A DNA stretch of 64,000 nt from Turnera subulata (Eukaryota > Streptophyta > Magnoliopsida > Malpighiales > Passifloraceae). Below, piece by piece: positions 25,901 through 37,611 of this stretch. The stretch is taken from assembly GCA_028386065.3 (NCBI GenBank), contig JAKUCV010007207.1:243737-307736 (forward strand), written 5' to 3'. A model generated the notes under the pieces. That model did not search any database. It saw nothing but the letters and a program-made list of their open reading frames with translations, and was not told the DNA's origin. How positions within the stretch are numbered: position 1 is the stretch's first letter; each line of letters opens with the position of its first letter. A program made the position numbers and the translations under genes.

Positions 25901-27899
25901 GCATTAAGATAATTGATTCTTACCTCACCAAAATATAACACGAGCCATATCCTGGTCAAAATAATACTTTTTGTTATTCCTGTATTTGTAATGCATCCTG
26001 ATATTTTAGCACATAGTACACTAACTTTAACTAAAACCATTGAGTAGTTTAATGGGCAACCACAATGTGAAGACCGATTCAAGCTTGCACCAGCCCGACC
26101 CAACACATGAACAACATCAATGTGTCACAAAAGGTCGAGAGAGAAAATGAAATAACTCCCAAGATCAGAAGAACTAATCCTAGTAAACGATCAGCCATAA
26201 ATGATTAATAAAGCAGTTTGGTTTTCTCCCATAAATGAAGTTTCACTTGCTCATAAGTTTATCCCAGGAAGTTGAACAGATTGTGAAGTTACCCAACAAA
26301 ATGGAAAATTGATCGGCTTAAAATCCTCACAACCAAATGAAGGTGACAGAATCAGTGCTCAATACATAGGATAATCTGCATTAATAGAATAATATACCTC
26401 CTTCCAATAGCTGATGTATGCTCTATCCAGTCTGTTGAGGCCTCTTCAGAGGGTTTAGGCTGAACAACCACTGCCTAAAACAGAAATTTACATATTCAGA
26501 TTTCAAGGGAACAGCAATGGCACAGAAAAAGGGAGCATAAGAAAGGATTTCCAACCGGGATGTCAGCAGTAGTAACAGTAGATTGTTCACCATTATGCTG
26601 AACAGGGGTAACAGGAGCAGTGCTCTGGCTTACAGATGGTAAGACATGCTGACCAGCAGGAGGAATGCCTGGTGCATGCACTTGAGACACAGGCTGATAC
26701 TGTGATACAGTATTAAAGGTTGCAGGTGGTTGAACATAAGAAGACGGTGCAAACTGCAATGCCCATTCAAAAACCCTCACTACGATATTAAATTAAGCCA
26801 TCACAAGTAAATACAGGGAACTCGCATAGCTTACAGTATAAGATGAAGAGACAGGCAGTCCAGGGCCACCTAAACCAGGCATATAGTTGTTCGGAATTTG
26901 GACAGTAGGTGGAGGTGGTAAAGGTCCAGGTGCAACATGCCTGTTTGGCTGTGCATTTGGCAGAACTACAGGCTGTGATGGTGGTGGTAGGCCAGGCTGG
27001 CCAGATCTCGCTGGTACCTGTTGCATTGGCTGGGCAAATTGAGGTTGTGGATGTTGAGAAGGCAACCCAGACATAATTGGGACACCCCGTCCAACAGGCT
27101 GAAAATGTTGGGGGGCTATAGGAACAAACTGCTGTGGTTGCTGCACTGGAACAGGTGGTCGAAACTGCAGAGTCAATCAGAAAACGTTTATGTAGAAACA
27201 AGTAATTTGTTTTGGCACTACATATGAGTTAAACAGATGAGAAATATTACTGGCATAGGCATAGGTGGACCAAAATTCCGAGGAGGATCCATCGAGCCAA
27301 CTAAAGGAGGCTGAAGTGACATATGCAAGAAAAAAGTGGGATTAGAGACAGACAAAGGCATTTGTCAGTATAAACAGTTTTAATGACAAGTCACGGATTC
27401 TGTTTTTTGGGTTCTCTAATGAGTACACAATTCTAGACAAATGGCAATTGCTACAAAATCTAGAGCCAAAACGTAACCGCACGATAAGCATAATACAACA
27501 GCCTAAATAAGGCAATTGACACTTCCCTAGATAGCCCAATAATAATTATTTTTAAACCATATATGTACGGTTGCACGCACATCCTTTATGCAAGATGTCT
27601 AAGGCCAGTTTAAATACAGCAAGAGTTCATTACGTTACAAGTCAGTGAATCTGCTATTTGAGAAAGGCAGTGAATGCCTTCAAATAACCAGGCCAAGTTA
27701 TTCTGCAACATGTAGATTCCCAGTCTTTGTAGAATAGACAAATGCCAAACAGAAGATAAACCCTAAGGCAACTGTGCCTTCAAGGGAAAAGTTTGTCACT
27801 AGATCAGGCCAAATTCGGGTTCCAAGTGAAATTGAAAAAGTTATGAATCATAAGAAATTGTGTTACCTGCATACCGGAGAATTGAGGGTTATTAGCCAT
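16958..27899 (-). CDS. PRP40A: Pre-mRNA-processing protein 40A (PRP40A), 1019 aa
   Basis: U1 snRNP-associated splicing scaffold that binds the CTD of RNA polymerase II. Twenty-eight coding exons, all in frame: 27899-27867, 27310-27251, 27164-26835, 26753-26556, 26474-26398, 25217-25148, 23736-23684, 23548-23491, 23389-23049, 22964-22892, 22800-22702, 22609-22541, 22473-22396, 22239-22153, 22063-22029, 21908-21803, 21292-21212, 21123-21031, 20961-20908, 20822-20706, 20551-20453, 19711-19664, 19586-19494, 18890-18783, 18687-18623, 18223-18121, 17516-17223, 17095-16958. The first ~200 residues are Pro/Gln-rich. Two WW domains follow (about 215-245, WIEHTSAI...[15 protein letters not shown]; about 258-290, [16 protein letters not shown]), then FF domains (first at [11 protein letters not shown]), and a charged Lys/Arg/Glu tail ending [14 protein letters not shown]. 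Domain order and length match Arabidopsis PRP40A. A 5'-UTR intron is likely, since an AG acceptor lies ~25 nt before the ATG and the probable leader is near 29360-29580. Confidence 0.95.
18261..18285. repeat. (GAA)n microsatellite in a PRP40A intron
   Basis: About eight uninterrupted GAA units on the plus strand (TTC on the gene strand), ~38 bp past the AG acceptor edge inside the intron that precedes the 18223-18121 exon. On the coding strand it extends the pyrimidine-rich tract. Confidence 0.95.
18422..18465. repeat. Perfect 15-bp hairpin in a PRP40A intron
   Basis: TCTTTAGCGAAAGTT (18422-18436) and its exact reverse complement (18451-18465) enclose a 14-nt loop. It may be the collapsed remnant of a TIR element; no target duplication is evident. 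Confidence 0.8.
20042..20220. mobile_element. hAT-type MITE in a PRP40A intron, 179 bp
   Basis: The left end CAAGGTTATTAAAGC pairs with the right end, which reads TATTGTTATTAAACCC when reversed. Flanks AGTAATAG (20034-20041) and AATAATAG (20221-20228) are an 8-bp target duplication with one mismatch. It sits wholly within the intron between the 20551-20453 and 19711-19664 exons, so the coding frame is untouched. It shares the GGTTATTAAA terminal wording of the element at 8905-9090. Confidence 0.78.
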
Positions 27900-30222
27900 T
27901 CAGCCACGTGGACTGCGTTGGAGAACTAAGTACAAACAGAAAGGAGTTTTGCTTTAGTACTTCCCAACAAAGAAATTACAGAAACAACGGCTGCACATTA
28001 GCATCAAACATCATAAAAGCGCACTATCATAACAGAAATGCAGAAACATAATTGGTGCTCTGATGGTAAGTAGAGCGAAACCGAGCATGATCACTGACAA
28101 AAAGGTGTCTAGCAGCTCACCATTTATCTTAGACATGAAGAAAGATGCAATATCAGTTCCATCGCATTTCCACCATTATTATTCAATCTCAGGTGAAAAC
28201 AAAAATAGTGCAATAATAAAATATCAAGTTTTCCAAAGTCTGGTCATAGGGCAAGTTTAGAACATCCGTCAAAACAGCCTTCTAACATTAGGAACAATTT
28301 TTTTCAAATTAAAACCTCGAGAATACTTGAATCATAGGATAAAGTTATAATTACTTTTCCCTAATCTTCCCCCATTTTTACTATGTCTTACTAAAATATC
28401 GAAAAGATACATTAATTACTCCAAATTTGAAATGCATAAACATCCGCAACAAACATATATGTGTGCAGTAACAAACCAGCTGCATTAGCTGATGATTTGG
28501 CATTTTGAAGCAATATCAATTTCAACACAATAGAGACAAGACCCGCATCACTAAGGCTGAGAACTAAAAGATCAACCAGACTAGCACGAGCTAAAAAAAT
28601 TACCGTTTCTAAATTTCCAAAAACTTCCAGAACAGAACTAAGAATAGCATCTATCACGGTTACATAAAAGGGTAGATACAAAAACGATCAATCAGAAAAA
28701 TCTACAGTCATGAAACCTAAAATAACAATGCCATCATCACAATCTCTTCCAAAGGTAACAAATCTAGTAGTTGGATACCAAAAAGTCAAGGGGAGCCTCG
28801 TATTCCACACAGTTCCAATCACACTTTGAACAATACCAACTATTCTATTCCTTGACTACTTTTCTCAGAGCTCTTGAAGAACTCAACTTTTGAGATTAAA
28901 ATTAATTAATTAATCAACTCTTACTACACCCTTCTTGATTTCCTACACATTCTTCCCATGCTTTGATGTGAATCAAAACAGCAAATGACCAAGAGAGAGG
29001 AAATTAGAAGTAGTCTCGTTTACAAAGGAAAATGGCTATACCATTTACACACAATCACAGTTACAGAGAGTGGGTATCCATTAAAATTGAATCAAAACTA
29101 TTCCTTGAAGCTCGAAAGCCAACAATGTGTCATCTATAATCCACCAGCCACCGCCATTGGTGACCTAAAACCCCTCAATGAAAGATTCAAGATCAAACTG
29201 TCCAGTAACTCCAATTATACAATAGAGTCCAATACAAACAAATACAAAAGCAGCAACAACAACAAGATATGGGTGGTATATAACCCTAATTTGCATGGGT
29301 TTTGCCGAGGAATTGAGACTAATCGGATTAGGGTAGTTAGCTGAGGAGGAGAGGGAGACCATACCCAAGCAAGCAATTTGACGTCGTTTTATAAACCAGC
29401 AAAGCAGGATTAATAAGAGAACAGAGAAGAGTGATAGTTAAAGTGATGGTCTTTTATAAACAAGAGAGGAGAGTTTCGATTCAAAGACATGAGTTTTGTA
29501 TTTTAGAGAGAGAGGGAGGAAGGCTCACTGGCGGTGGGTTTTGTTGTTGAAACTTGAAAGGTAACAAAAAAGAAAATAATGAAACGCACCAATTTTGGGC
29601 TCCGCGCGTTCTTCTTCATTCACAGCCGAAACGTAAATAATATTTTGTTTGTTTGTGTTTATTTTTTGGGTGTATAGTATTAGTACCACACGAGGAGTCT
29701 GCCCTTTTTCTTTTCCTTGTTTTCTCTTCTCACACTTTGCAGTTTTGTGTTGTTTATGTTTCCTTTTTTCTTTTTTTCTTTTGCAATTCAATTTTTGCGC
29801 TTCTATTGTATCCCTCTCTGAGTTTTTTTTTTTTTATCAAAATGAAAGTCACAATTTTACTTCATATATATAGTGTCTTCTACAATTTTGTATTTGGATA
29901 ACTTTATTTTTAATAAGTGAATCAAAAATATATATATGTCTAGGACATATAAAAACATAATAATGTCTTATCCCTCTACACCGGCAACAAGAAAACCCTA
30001 ATTTTTTCAGTTTTTTTATGAAAAAAAAAGAATCTTTTTGTTTTTTTTTCTTTTTCCAGTTCAAATAACATGGTATTACTATTAGTTTTAACAAATTTCA
30101 AATAATCTTTTCCGATGTACCCCAAAAAAAAAAACAAATTTCAAATAATTAGCATATGTTCCATCCACAAAGATATTTTGGCTCTGCTACTATCAGTCTA
30201 TCTCCATTATCCAAAACCTCAA
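27900..30222. other. PRP40A leader/5'-UTR intron and divergent promoter with EGY3 copy A
   Basis: From 27900 to about 29360 is most likely a 5'-UTR intron of PRP40A: acceptor CTTAG on the minus strand near 27928, and a donor-like GG|GTATGG near 29366. The leader is CT-rich on the minus strand (29366-29600). TTTATAAAAG at 29453-29461 and TTTATAAAAC near 29390 are TATA-like on the minus strand. From about 29640 to 30222 the DNA is AT-rich promoter shared by PRP40A (-) and EGY3 copy A (+). ACAAATTTCAAATAAT is repeated at 30089 and 30133. Open frames here have no recognisable family. Confidence 0.5.
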
Positions 30223-33209
30223 ATGGCAACCCTCTTCACTCCCACTTCACCCTCCACATGCTCCATCGAAAGCAGTAACAGATACGCAGGAAACCCATCA
30301 TCATGTAGCATTGTTTCATGTTCTTTCACTGCCCAAAGGAAACAACTTTCATTTCCCTCTCCCTTCTCCTCCTCCTCCTCCTCCTCCATATGTAGTAGTA
30401 GACCGAGGCACCCACCAGCGAAACCAACCATAAGAAACGAGTACACCACAGGAGGAGGATCATCAAAGAGGCGTCCAGCTTTTAAGAAACACTCGTTCGG
30501 ATCAAAAACCCATCTTTTATTTCCTCGCTCATCATCGAAAGAAGACTTCTTGAGACCTGTTAAATCCGGTGTTGAAGATGAGCGAGGAAGCGGAGGAGAT
30601 GCCGAGGAAAAGAGCAAAGCAAGTGAGTCAAGAGAAAGGAAAGAATTGATATTGAGTGTATCTTTCCCATCGTTTCGAGTGCAAGTGAAGGGGCTGGATA
30701 GAGAAGTCGATACTGACAAATACGATATCGACAACATCGATGTTGACCAAACGCTTCGGCTGATCATGAAGCGCTTGCCGGCTTATCTTCACTATGATAT
30801 CACTGCAGACGAGATCGAGTCGATGTTTGACGAGATTTTTCGGGGTGATCTTGATCTTGACAAGGTGATTAGTTTTTTCGCTAATCTCCATTGGTCTTCA
30901 TTTCCGTTGATATATTGTCTAAGAAAAGTATTTTATGTTACCTTTGTCAATCCACCTACCCAATCCAGAAAGATTTTGAGGAATGATTTATGATATTGTA
31001 TCATGTAAGTTGTAACTTGGTATCGACTGTGAAACCCGAGGACTTGGAAACTCTTTGCTTCATTCTTTTTGTTCTATGGTTTACAATTGCCTTTTTGTAA
31101 TTTGACCTGAAATAATTGAAAAAGATGATGTTTTATTATATAATCCTGTTGATACTGGTTTTGCAGTTAAAGAGCGCCTTTGGCTTTGATACGTTTTTTG
31201 CAACTGGTGTTAGAAGATATCGCAAGGGGGGTATTTTTACTGGCAACTTGAGGAGACCTATTGAAGAAGTTATTCCTAAACTGGAGAAAAAGCTCTCTGA
31301 AGCAGTAGGGAAGGAGGTGTTTGTATATTTCAGGGAGGAAAACAATGAGCAGGTAGAGAGAAACAGTGAGGTTTTTATGTATTCTTCAACACTGGCTTGA
31401 GAATTTACTTCTTTCACATTTCATATTTATCTCCAGTAAATTTACTTCTCATGAACTTTTTGCCCTAAGGCTTTCACCTGTCATGCATTGAGTTACCTCT
31501 TTGTGCCATACTTTCCTCCCCTGGAGTCTGTATGCATTCCCTGATTCAGCACCAAACTAATTATTACATCAAAAAAATAATACAAAATTGTTGTCTTGGC
31601 AAGACTGGATTTATCTCAACTCTCTGTTGACTGAATTTTTTTTAGTCCGATGCTACCAACCAATTGATTGCCAGATCCTGATTTATGAGTGCCATTTTGA
31701 CATGTGCATGTGCACTAACAGAATGGGTTGGACTCGGTGCACTAACAGAATGAGTTTCTTCTTACAATTCTTGTTCTTTAAGGTCTGTGTAGTGCAACCC
31801 AAGGCAGACATGAATCAAGAGGTTGAGTCAACCAACATGAGAACATGGTGGGGTTATCTCGGTGCTGTCTCAACTTTCGGGACGACAGCTCTATTGAGCA
31901 GCTTTTTCCTTAAACCTGATGCAACTTGGTACGATTATATAGCTAGTGTTGTTCCTCTATTTGGCGGCTTCTCCACAATTTTTGGAGTTTCTGAGGTATG
32001 TTTCCCTATGTTTATCCCACAAACTCAAAAAAATAACGCATGTTGCCTAAAAGAGAGCACTTCTGAATGGAAGAACGCATGTTCTTTGAAGAGAATTTTC
32101 AGTAATTATCGCTGGAATCTTTTGCTATAAAATTATCCGGTGAAATTGATATTTGTGCCTTGCAGATTGCGACGAGAGTGACAGCGGCACGTTATGGTGT
32201 TAAACTCGGTCCATCTTTTCTTGTTCCGTCCTATTGGACCGGATGCCTGGGAGTTATGAACGATTATGAGTCCCTGCCTCCAAATAATAAGGCTCTTTTT
32301 GATATTTCAGTGGCACGAACGGCTAGTGCATATATAACATCATTGATACTGGCTATTGCTGTTTTTGTAGCTAATGGTAGCTTCAACGGTGGTGACAATG
32401 CATTGTAAGTCTTCTTTATTTCATTCTGAATGATACACTTGATTCTTCTTATGAACTTAGACAGTTGGTCATATCCTTATGTGTCTTATTGATTCTATCG
32501 AATCAATGCATACCATTTTCCTTGCAGGTATATAAGTCCAGAATTCTTCGATAACAATCCCTTGCTGTCTTTCGTCCAATTTGTTATTGGACACTATACT
32601 GATGACCTTGGTAATGTGTCGCCTTTTGCCATCGAGGGTGTGGGGGTTCCTGTTGATCCCCTGGCTTTTGCTGGACTTTTAGGCAAGTCCTCAAAGATTT
32701 TTATCTTTACTGGTTACTAGTATCTCTATTATGTTTTCATTGGATTTGTGAGGAGACAATTTATAGATAGAGTTGATAAAAATGTTTTGAGAGAATGCAT
32801 TTGTTTTTGTCCTCATTTTTAACTTTAGTTAACGACTTTGGTGCACCATGCAGGGATGGTGGTGACTTCTTTAAACTTGTTGCCCTGTGGAAGGTTGGAA
32901 GGGGGCCGTATTGCTCGAGCTATGTTGGGCGAAAGCAGTGCAGATTTGCTGTCTTTGTTGACTTCCTTTTCACTTCTTATCGCTGGACTAAGAGGAAATG
33001 CCCTTTGCTTGGCTTGGGTACTATTTTCATCCATCTTCCGAGGAGAAGAGGAAGTGGTTGTTAAAGATGAAATAACCCCTTTGAGAGATGATAGATTTGG
33101 CTGGGGAGTTCTTCTCGGCATGATATGTTTTGTCATTCTTTTCCCCAGTGGACAAGTAACCTTCCCCAATTCATTCTTCAGCGACCGGTTCTTCGGGGAT
33201 AATTTTTAG
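30223..33209 (+). CDS. EGY3: EGY3-like chloroplast S2P pseudoprotease, copy A, 596 aa
   Basis: Homologue of EGY3, a thylakoid/envelope membrane protein of the site-2-protease family linked to heat and oxidative stress. Six exons join in frame: 30223-30864, 31167-31352, 31783-31995, 32166-32404, 32528-32682, 32854-33209. Residues 1 to about 60 form a Ser-rich plastid transit peptide. A charged stromal region follows, then the conserved GFDTFFATGVRR and RRPIEEVIPKLEKKL block, then several hydrophobic segments. Where active S2P enzymes have HExxH it reads SEIAT (346-350), and NLLPCGRLEGGR (from 486) replaces the Asp of the LDG motif with Glu. It is therefore predicted to be catalytically inactive, as is known for EGY3. 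Intron 5 has a GC donor (G|GCAAGT). The stromal region before the first intron differs strongly from copy B. No frame breaks were seen, so the gene is potentially functional. Confidence 0.9.
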
Positions 33210-34089
33210 GTAACTATTAGTATAGTAACTATATTAGGTTGTATATGTTATTTATATCAGATTACTATTAGGTTGTGTTGTAAGCGTATCAATGACAATG
33301 CTCTGCTGTTCTTCCTATAAAAAAGTGTATAAAGGCATTTTCCTTTTTTTCTTGAATATGGATGCGGACTATGCCAAAAGAAAAACCAGAATGTTATTCT
33401 GGTTCTCTTGCAACTTCCTTGTCACTCCTCAATTTGTGCGGACTCTGATTTAGTGCCCTAACTAGGTTTTTGAGGGGATGTTCTGGTCTCGAACTGGTCG
33501 TCCTCCCCTGGCAGTAGTTTGGAAACTTTGAGGTGGCTTTGCAGAGAAGAGAAAAACCCAGAATTTGTTGGCACATTAGTGGCTTGTGTCCAAGTCATAA
33601 AAGATGCAGTTAGAATGATTGGTTTTGAATATTTTATTATTTTTGGTACTAAAACCGGCACTCTTGGAGTCTTGGTTGTTGTTTTTTTTTTTTTTTGATA
33701 ATCTTGGAGTCTTGGTTGCTAATGATGATGCTTTCTAGTAGGAAAAAATTGATTCATCCCGACTTCCCGAGATATGGCAGAGACCATTGTGTTTTATTCC
33801 TTCGTTTGTTTATTAAATTGCAACATGCAACAAAACAAGTGATTGTAGTCCAAAATAAAATAACCTGGCCCTATTGCATTATGACAATCTTCTCAATAGT
33901 TGGATTGTGATTAATCTTTCCCCTAGCCATAGTATCGGTTGATGACAATGCACATATCTATTGTTACAGGGTAACTCACAAATTGTTTTATCATAGGTTT
34001 TCTCCTTGGCATTCATCACTAATTAGCATATACCAGAAGCCTAATAGTCTACAGTCTACAAGGATGCATATACTTAGCAGCTTTATACG
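33210..34089. other. 3' flank of EGY3 copy A
   Basis: Holds the 3' untranslated region and AT-rich intergenic DNA with no gene. It includes a 17-bp direct repeat around an oligo-T run (33662-33718, listed separately). Confidence 0.5.
33662..33718. repeat. 17-bp direct repeat flanking an oligo-T tract
   Basis: TCTTGGAGTCTTGGTTG occurs at 33662-33678 and again, exact, at 33702-33718. They are separated by TTG, a T run of about 15 and GATAA. This is the footprint expected of a retroposition event that inserted little more than a poly-A tail on the minus strand. Confidence 0.75.
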
Positions 34090-34239
34090 TAGACCTGGCG
34101 AAACGGGTATTGACACGACAACCCGACACGAACTCGTTACGAAATTAGCAGGTATAGGTCAGAGATTTTCAACCCGTTCAGTTAAATGGGTCAACCCGAC
34201 ACGACACGGAAATTAGCAGGTGAAGTCGCAGGTTGACAC
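34090..34239. mobile_element. Left part of a split hAT MITE
   Basis: Begins TAGACCTGGCGAAACGGGT and matches, base for base in most places, the reverse complement of the right part of the intact element at 6628-7186. TTTATACG at 34082-34089 is the left target duplication; its partner is at 42961-42968. The element is interrupted after GGTTGACAC by the LTR retrotransposon. Confidence 0.93.
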
Positions 34240-37046
34240 TGAAACGCCCCGACCCGTATTTACCGTACACAGTAAACACGTGCCGGAACTGTGACGACCC
34301 AACCATACAAAGCCCAGCATACAGTGTATACGACGGTAACTCGGGCTCAACAGCCCAAAATAAAAACATCAAAAACATCAAAATCGGCCCAATGGCCCAA
34401 CAATAACAATATAATGCACAGCGGAAGACTTAATAACTCACAAGAAACTGTATGCGACACTGATGCAAACTATGGATCCAAGTCCTGTCCAAGGGATAAC
34501 GCCGCAGCCTGTCTGGAATGCACCAACCCTGTACCACAAATAACTCATCCAACGGGATGAAAGCCCACAGGTGAGGGGTGAGTCCGAAGTGCTCACCAAC
34601 CAAGGATAAAAAGAGATATGCAGGCAACTATAATACTTCAAAGAAGAAATTCAGACAATAGTCACAACCATACCAAAGACAATACCGTACAAGACAGACC
34701 AAACTCAAAGACTCGACCCAGACATACCAAGGACTTTATTATTATTCTAATTTTATCTTTCTGGTCTCGTCACGGATAAGCTATGGTCGTACCAAGCTAT
34801 CAACCTGTTTATGGTGCCAGATCAAAAAGAACCCGGGATCAACATCCCAATATCAAATCTCAGGGATCAACATCCTAATCACAATTTCAAGGATCAACAT
34901 CCCAATAACAATCTCAGGGATCAACATCCCAATCACAATCTCAGGGATCAACATCCCAATCAAACCGGCATCAACATGCCCATCACAAGTAACCCAGATC
35001 ATGGCCACCACAAAACAGTCTCAAACCATCCGGTCGTACCTCTACTTACCACGTGACAATAAAATCACCATCTCAACAATCTCATAACTCCAATTAATCA
35101 TAATTAACAGTTCAACAATTATCCACAATTTCTACAAGTTCAATAACACAGTCCAACAACAGCAACAACAATAACCATCGCAGTCAAATAACTATCAAGG
35201 ATCATCTCAGTAGTTCAATCAAGCAGTCAATCACACACAGTATTACAGGTACATATCAAGGGTTATCCATCCTCATCTTAGCCGATTACTCAACTCTGAA
35301 AACATCAATCGGTCCAAAGCCGGTTCTACAGGAACTGCTCGATATCGACTCCTATATAACAAATAACAAATGCACACATAAGATGCACATAATCGGTATG
35401 CTATGATGCCAAAACTGCGAAATAACCCATCCCGGTTCATATCCTTTATTATCATTTTTTTTCCGAAAATATTATACCGTACGTATATCCGAATATAATT
35501 TCGGTACCATACTTTAATTAAAACTCTTTTCAAAATATATTTATAAAGGTATTTATCATTATCCAAAAATATATTTATCATAATTTTTCTAGGAAGATAT
35601 ATATATAGGTATATATACATTTCCAAAATTATTTACTCCAAGTAATTATACTTTTCCAAAAATATTACTATAATATAATTCCCTGAAAAAAATATAACGT
35701 ACGCTTATATTTCGAAAATATTTTATGGTATTGTTTTCTTTCCGAAAATGTAGTTATTATATAGTATTTTTGCAAAGGGTATAGTTCATATTTTAATTAC
35801 CTTAGCTTCTTGAAAATAATATAACATGATAGTTACTTTATTTATTTCCACAAAATATAACCATATACTATATATTTATTTTTCCCAGAAAATATAATTT
35901 ATATATATTTAGATTATATTCATTATTTATTATTATTATTATTATTATTTTTAAATTCGGACTGGGCCAGTGCTTAACCTTATAACAGTCCAAGGAAGTC
36001 AAGCCTACACTTAAACCGGGCCGACCCACAAAACAAACCCAGCTAAATTTATCCATACACACAGGCCCACCAACACATCTGGCCCAAGTAGGCAGCCGGG
36101 TCGTTCCGACCCAGGGCCACGACCCGGCGATGTGAGTTGGTGTCTCGGGTATTTGGGTTGTCTTCAACCCGTGCTCACCTTGAGCAGCGACGGCAGCGGC
36201 GGCTGAGCAAGGCACGGTGACGTTGCGTGGGCGGCTGCAGGCGCGGATTGCTGCGGCGGCAAAGGGTGGCGGCTGCGGTGGCGATGCGACAGGAGGAGGA
36301 ACGGGCCGCTGGCGGTGGTGTCGCGACTTCGCCGGATCGAGTTTCTAAACGATGACGACGGCTCTGCGACGACGGGGCGAGAAGAGATCTGTCGCGACTG
36401 GACGACGTCGTGGGGTGTAGGCGGTAGCGGCGGCACGCTGACGGGTGCGGCTGCAGTTGGTGCGTGCAGCGGCAGTGGTGAGTGGTGGTGGTCCGGCGGT
36501 GGTTGGCTCGACGGCAACTCCTCCTCCTCTCCTTTTTTTCTTTTTTTATTTTCTTTTCTTCTTTGTTTCCGATTTCTATTCCCCCTTTTTCCCTCCCTTT
36601 TTCTTTTTTTTTCCTTTCTTCTTTTTTTTTCTTTTCTCTCTTTTTTTTCTTCTTCCTCTTTTTTTTTTCTCTCCCTCTCTTTTTTTTTCTTTTTCTTCTC
36701 CTCTTCCTTCCATTCCTGCTTCCTTCTTCCTTTATAACTGTGTTTTTACTATGCAGCTTGTGAACTCTTTAATAATGCAGGGCGAGTCCGGTTCGGACCA
36801 GAAAATAACTGATACCCCTTAGTTATTTTCCGGTGTGATTTTTTCGAAAATCCCGGGACCCGAAAAATACCAACTTAGGCCCAAAAAATCCACGGAAAAA
36901 TCACGAGCGCGGGAAAACTCTCGGTTTCGAAAAACGACGCTCGATTTACCTTGAATTAATTACCCAAGATTAATTCAAGAGTAAATCACGGTAAAAAGAC
37001 TTTTACAGTTCCGGTAAAAATCCAAATTTTTACCCGGGCTGTTACA
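34240..37046 (-). repeat. Left-hand LTR (3' LTR by orientation), 2807 bp
   Basis: The outer ~1700 bp are nearly identical to 39463-41200, including a run of ~27-bp tandem units built on GGGATCAACATCCCAAT (34842-34975) and an ATT microsatellite at 35928-35950. The inner part holds a GC-rich block (36060-36520), a 200-bp C/T tract (36510-36735) and the conserved end with TTACCCGGGCTGTTACA. TTATAAAGG on the minus strand at about 36731-36739 is a candidate core promoter. Open frames in the GC-rich and C/T blocks are low complexity. Confidence 0.88.
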
Positions 37047-37052
37047 TTCTAA

Positions 37053-37060
37053 CCCCCCTT
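37053..37060 (-). other. Polypurine tract of the LTR element
   Basis: On the minus strand AAGGGGGG is followed by TTAGAA and then the LTR start TGTAACAG, as expected for the plus-strand primer of reverse transcription. It fixes the element's orientation as minus. Confidence 0.7.
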
Positions 37061-37233
37061 AAAAAGAATTTCGTCCCCGAAATTCCCGTCTTATCCGTGG
37101 GTCCTACCACGATAAGCTTCTGGCACACTTTGTCAGGTGTCCAACCTCAACCCGAGATACTGCTTATACCCTTAAGCGACATCTCGTCCTCTATAAGAAC
37201 CAAACCTCATGACTGGCATACTCACACACAGTC

Positions 37234-37611
37234 ATGGGCTCTCCACTGAGATCAAGAACTATCTCAGACTCCGAGAAAAACAGCTACATCAGTGGCACTG
37301 CCTTCCCAACAAGCTCCGATGAAGAACCTCCCAATAAGCGGTTCAAAACCAACATCATTGGCCTGAAAGAGCACATGGTCGTCTCCAGCAGACGGCGAAA
37401 GAAGCGTGCTTCCAAAGAAGCTGAGGATAGGAAGGGCAAGGCAACTGTTGAAAGCAGCACTCCGCAGCAGACTCTGACGCAGCTGAACGTCTCACTGAAG
37501 AAGATCAGCTCGGCGGTGATGCAAATAGAACTGGCGTGCGCGGAGCCCTTCCCTTACATGAAAAACGTACAAAAGCTTGCAAAAGACCTAGAGAAGCATG
37601 TAACTCAATAG
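37234..37611 (+). CDS. Antisense ORF 1 of the LTR element, 125 aa, unknown
   Basis: Not recognised. The protein has a Ser-rich acidic start (SDSEKNSY, TSSDEEPPNKRFK), a strongly basic stretch at about 50-70 (SRRRKKRASKEAEDRKGK) that could be a nuclear localisation or nucleic-acid-binding segment, and a C-terminal amphipathic helix region (LTQLNVSLKKISSAVMQIE). Transcription is opposite to the LTR element. CTATAAGAAC at 37191-37200 is a TATA candidate, but it lies only 43 bp before the ATG, so the leader would be very short. ATTAAATAAAATAAG at 37643-37657 is a polyadenylation candidate. No frame breaks. It may be a host-derived or element-specific accessory gene. Confidence 0.5.
   Translation: MGSPLRSRTISDSEKNSYISGTAFPTSSDEEPPNKRFKTNIIGLKEHMVVSSRRRKKRASKEAEDRKGKATVESSTPQQTLTQLNVSLKKISSAVMQIELACAEPFPYMKNVQKLAKDLEKHVTQ

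Noticed and set aside
26788..27201. 137-codon minus-strand frame rich in Thr/Ser/Cys
   Set aside because: Out-of-frame shadow of the Pro/Gln-rich PRP40A exon at 26835-27164.
34840..34980. CRISPR-like regularly spaced repeats
   Set aside because: Units are adjacent ~27-bp tandem copies inside a plant LTR, with no distinct spacers.
34291..35056. Frames of 89 and 81 codons repeated at 39514 and 40034, one built of DQHPNHNLR-type repeats
   Set aside because: They occur at the same place in both LTRs and come from the tandem 27-bp LTR repeats; not an independent gene.
36164..36822. Overlapping frames of 93-140 codons, Pro/Ala- or Phe/Ser-rich
   Set aside because: They cover the GC-rich and C/T blocks of the left-hand LTR; composition alone explains them.
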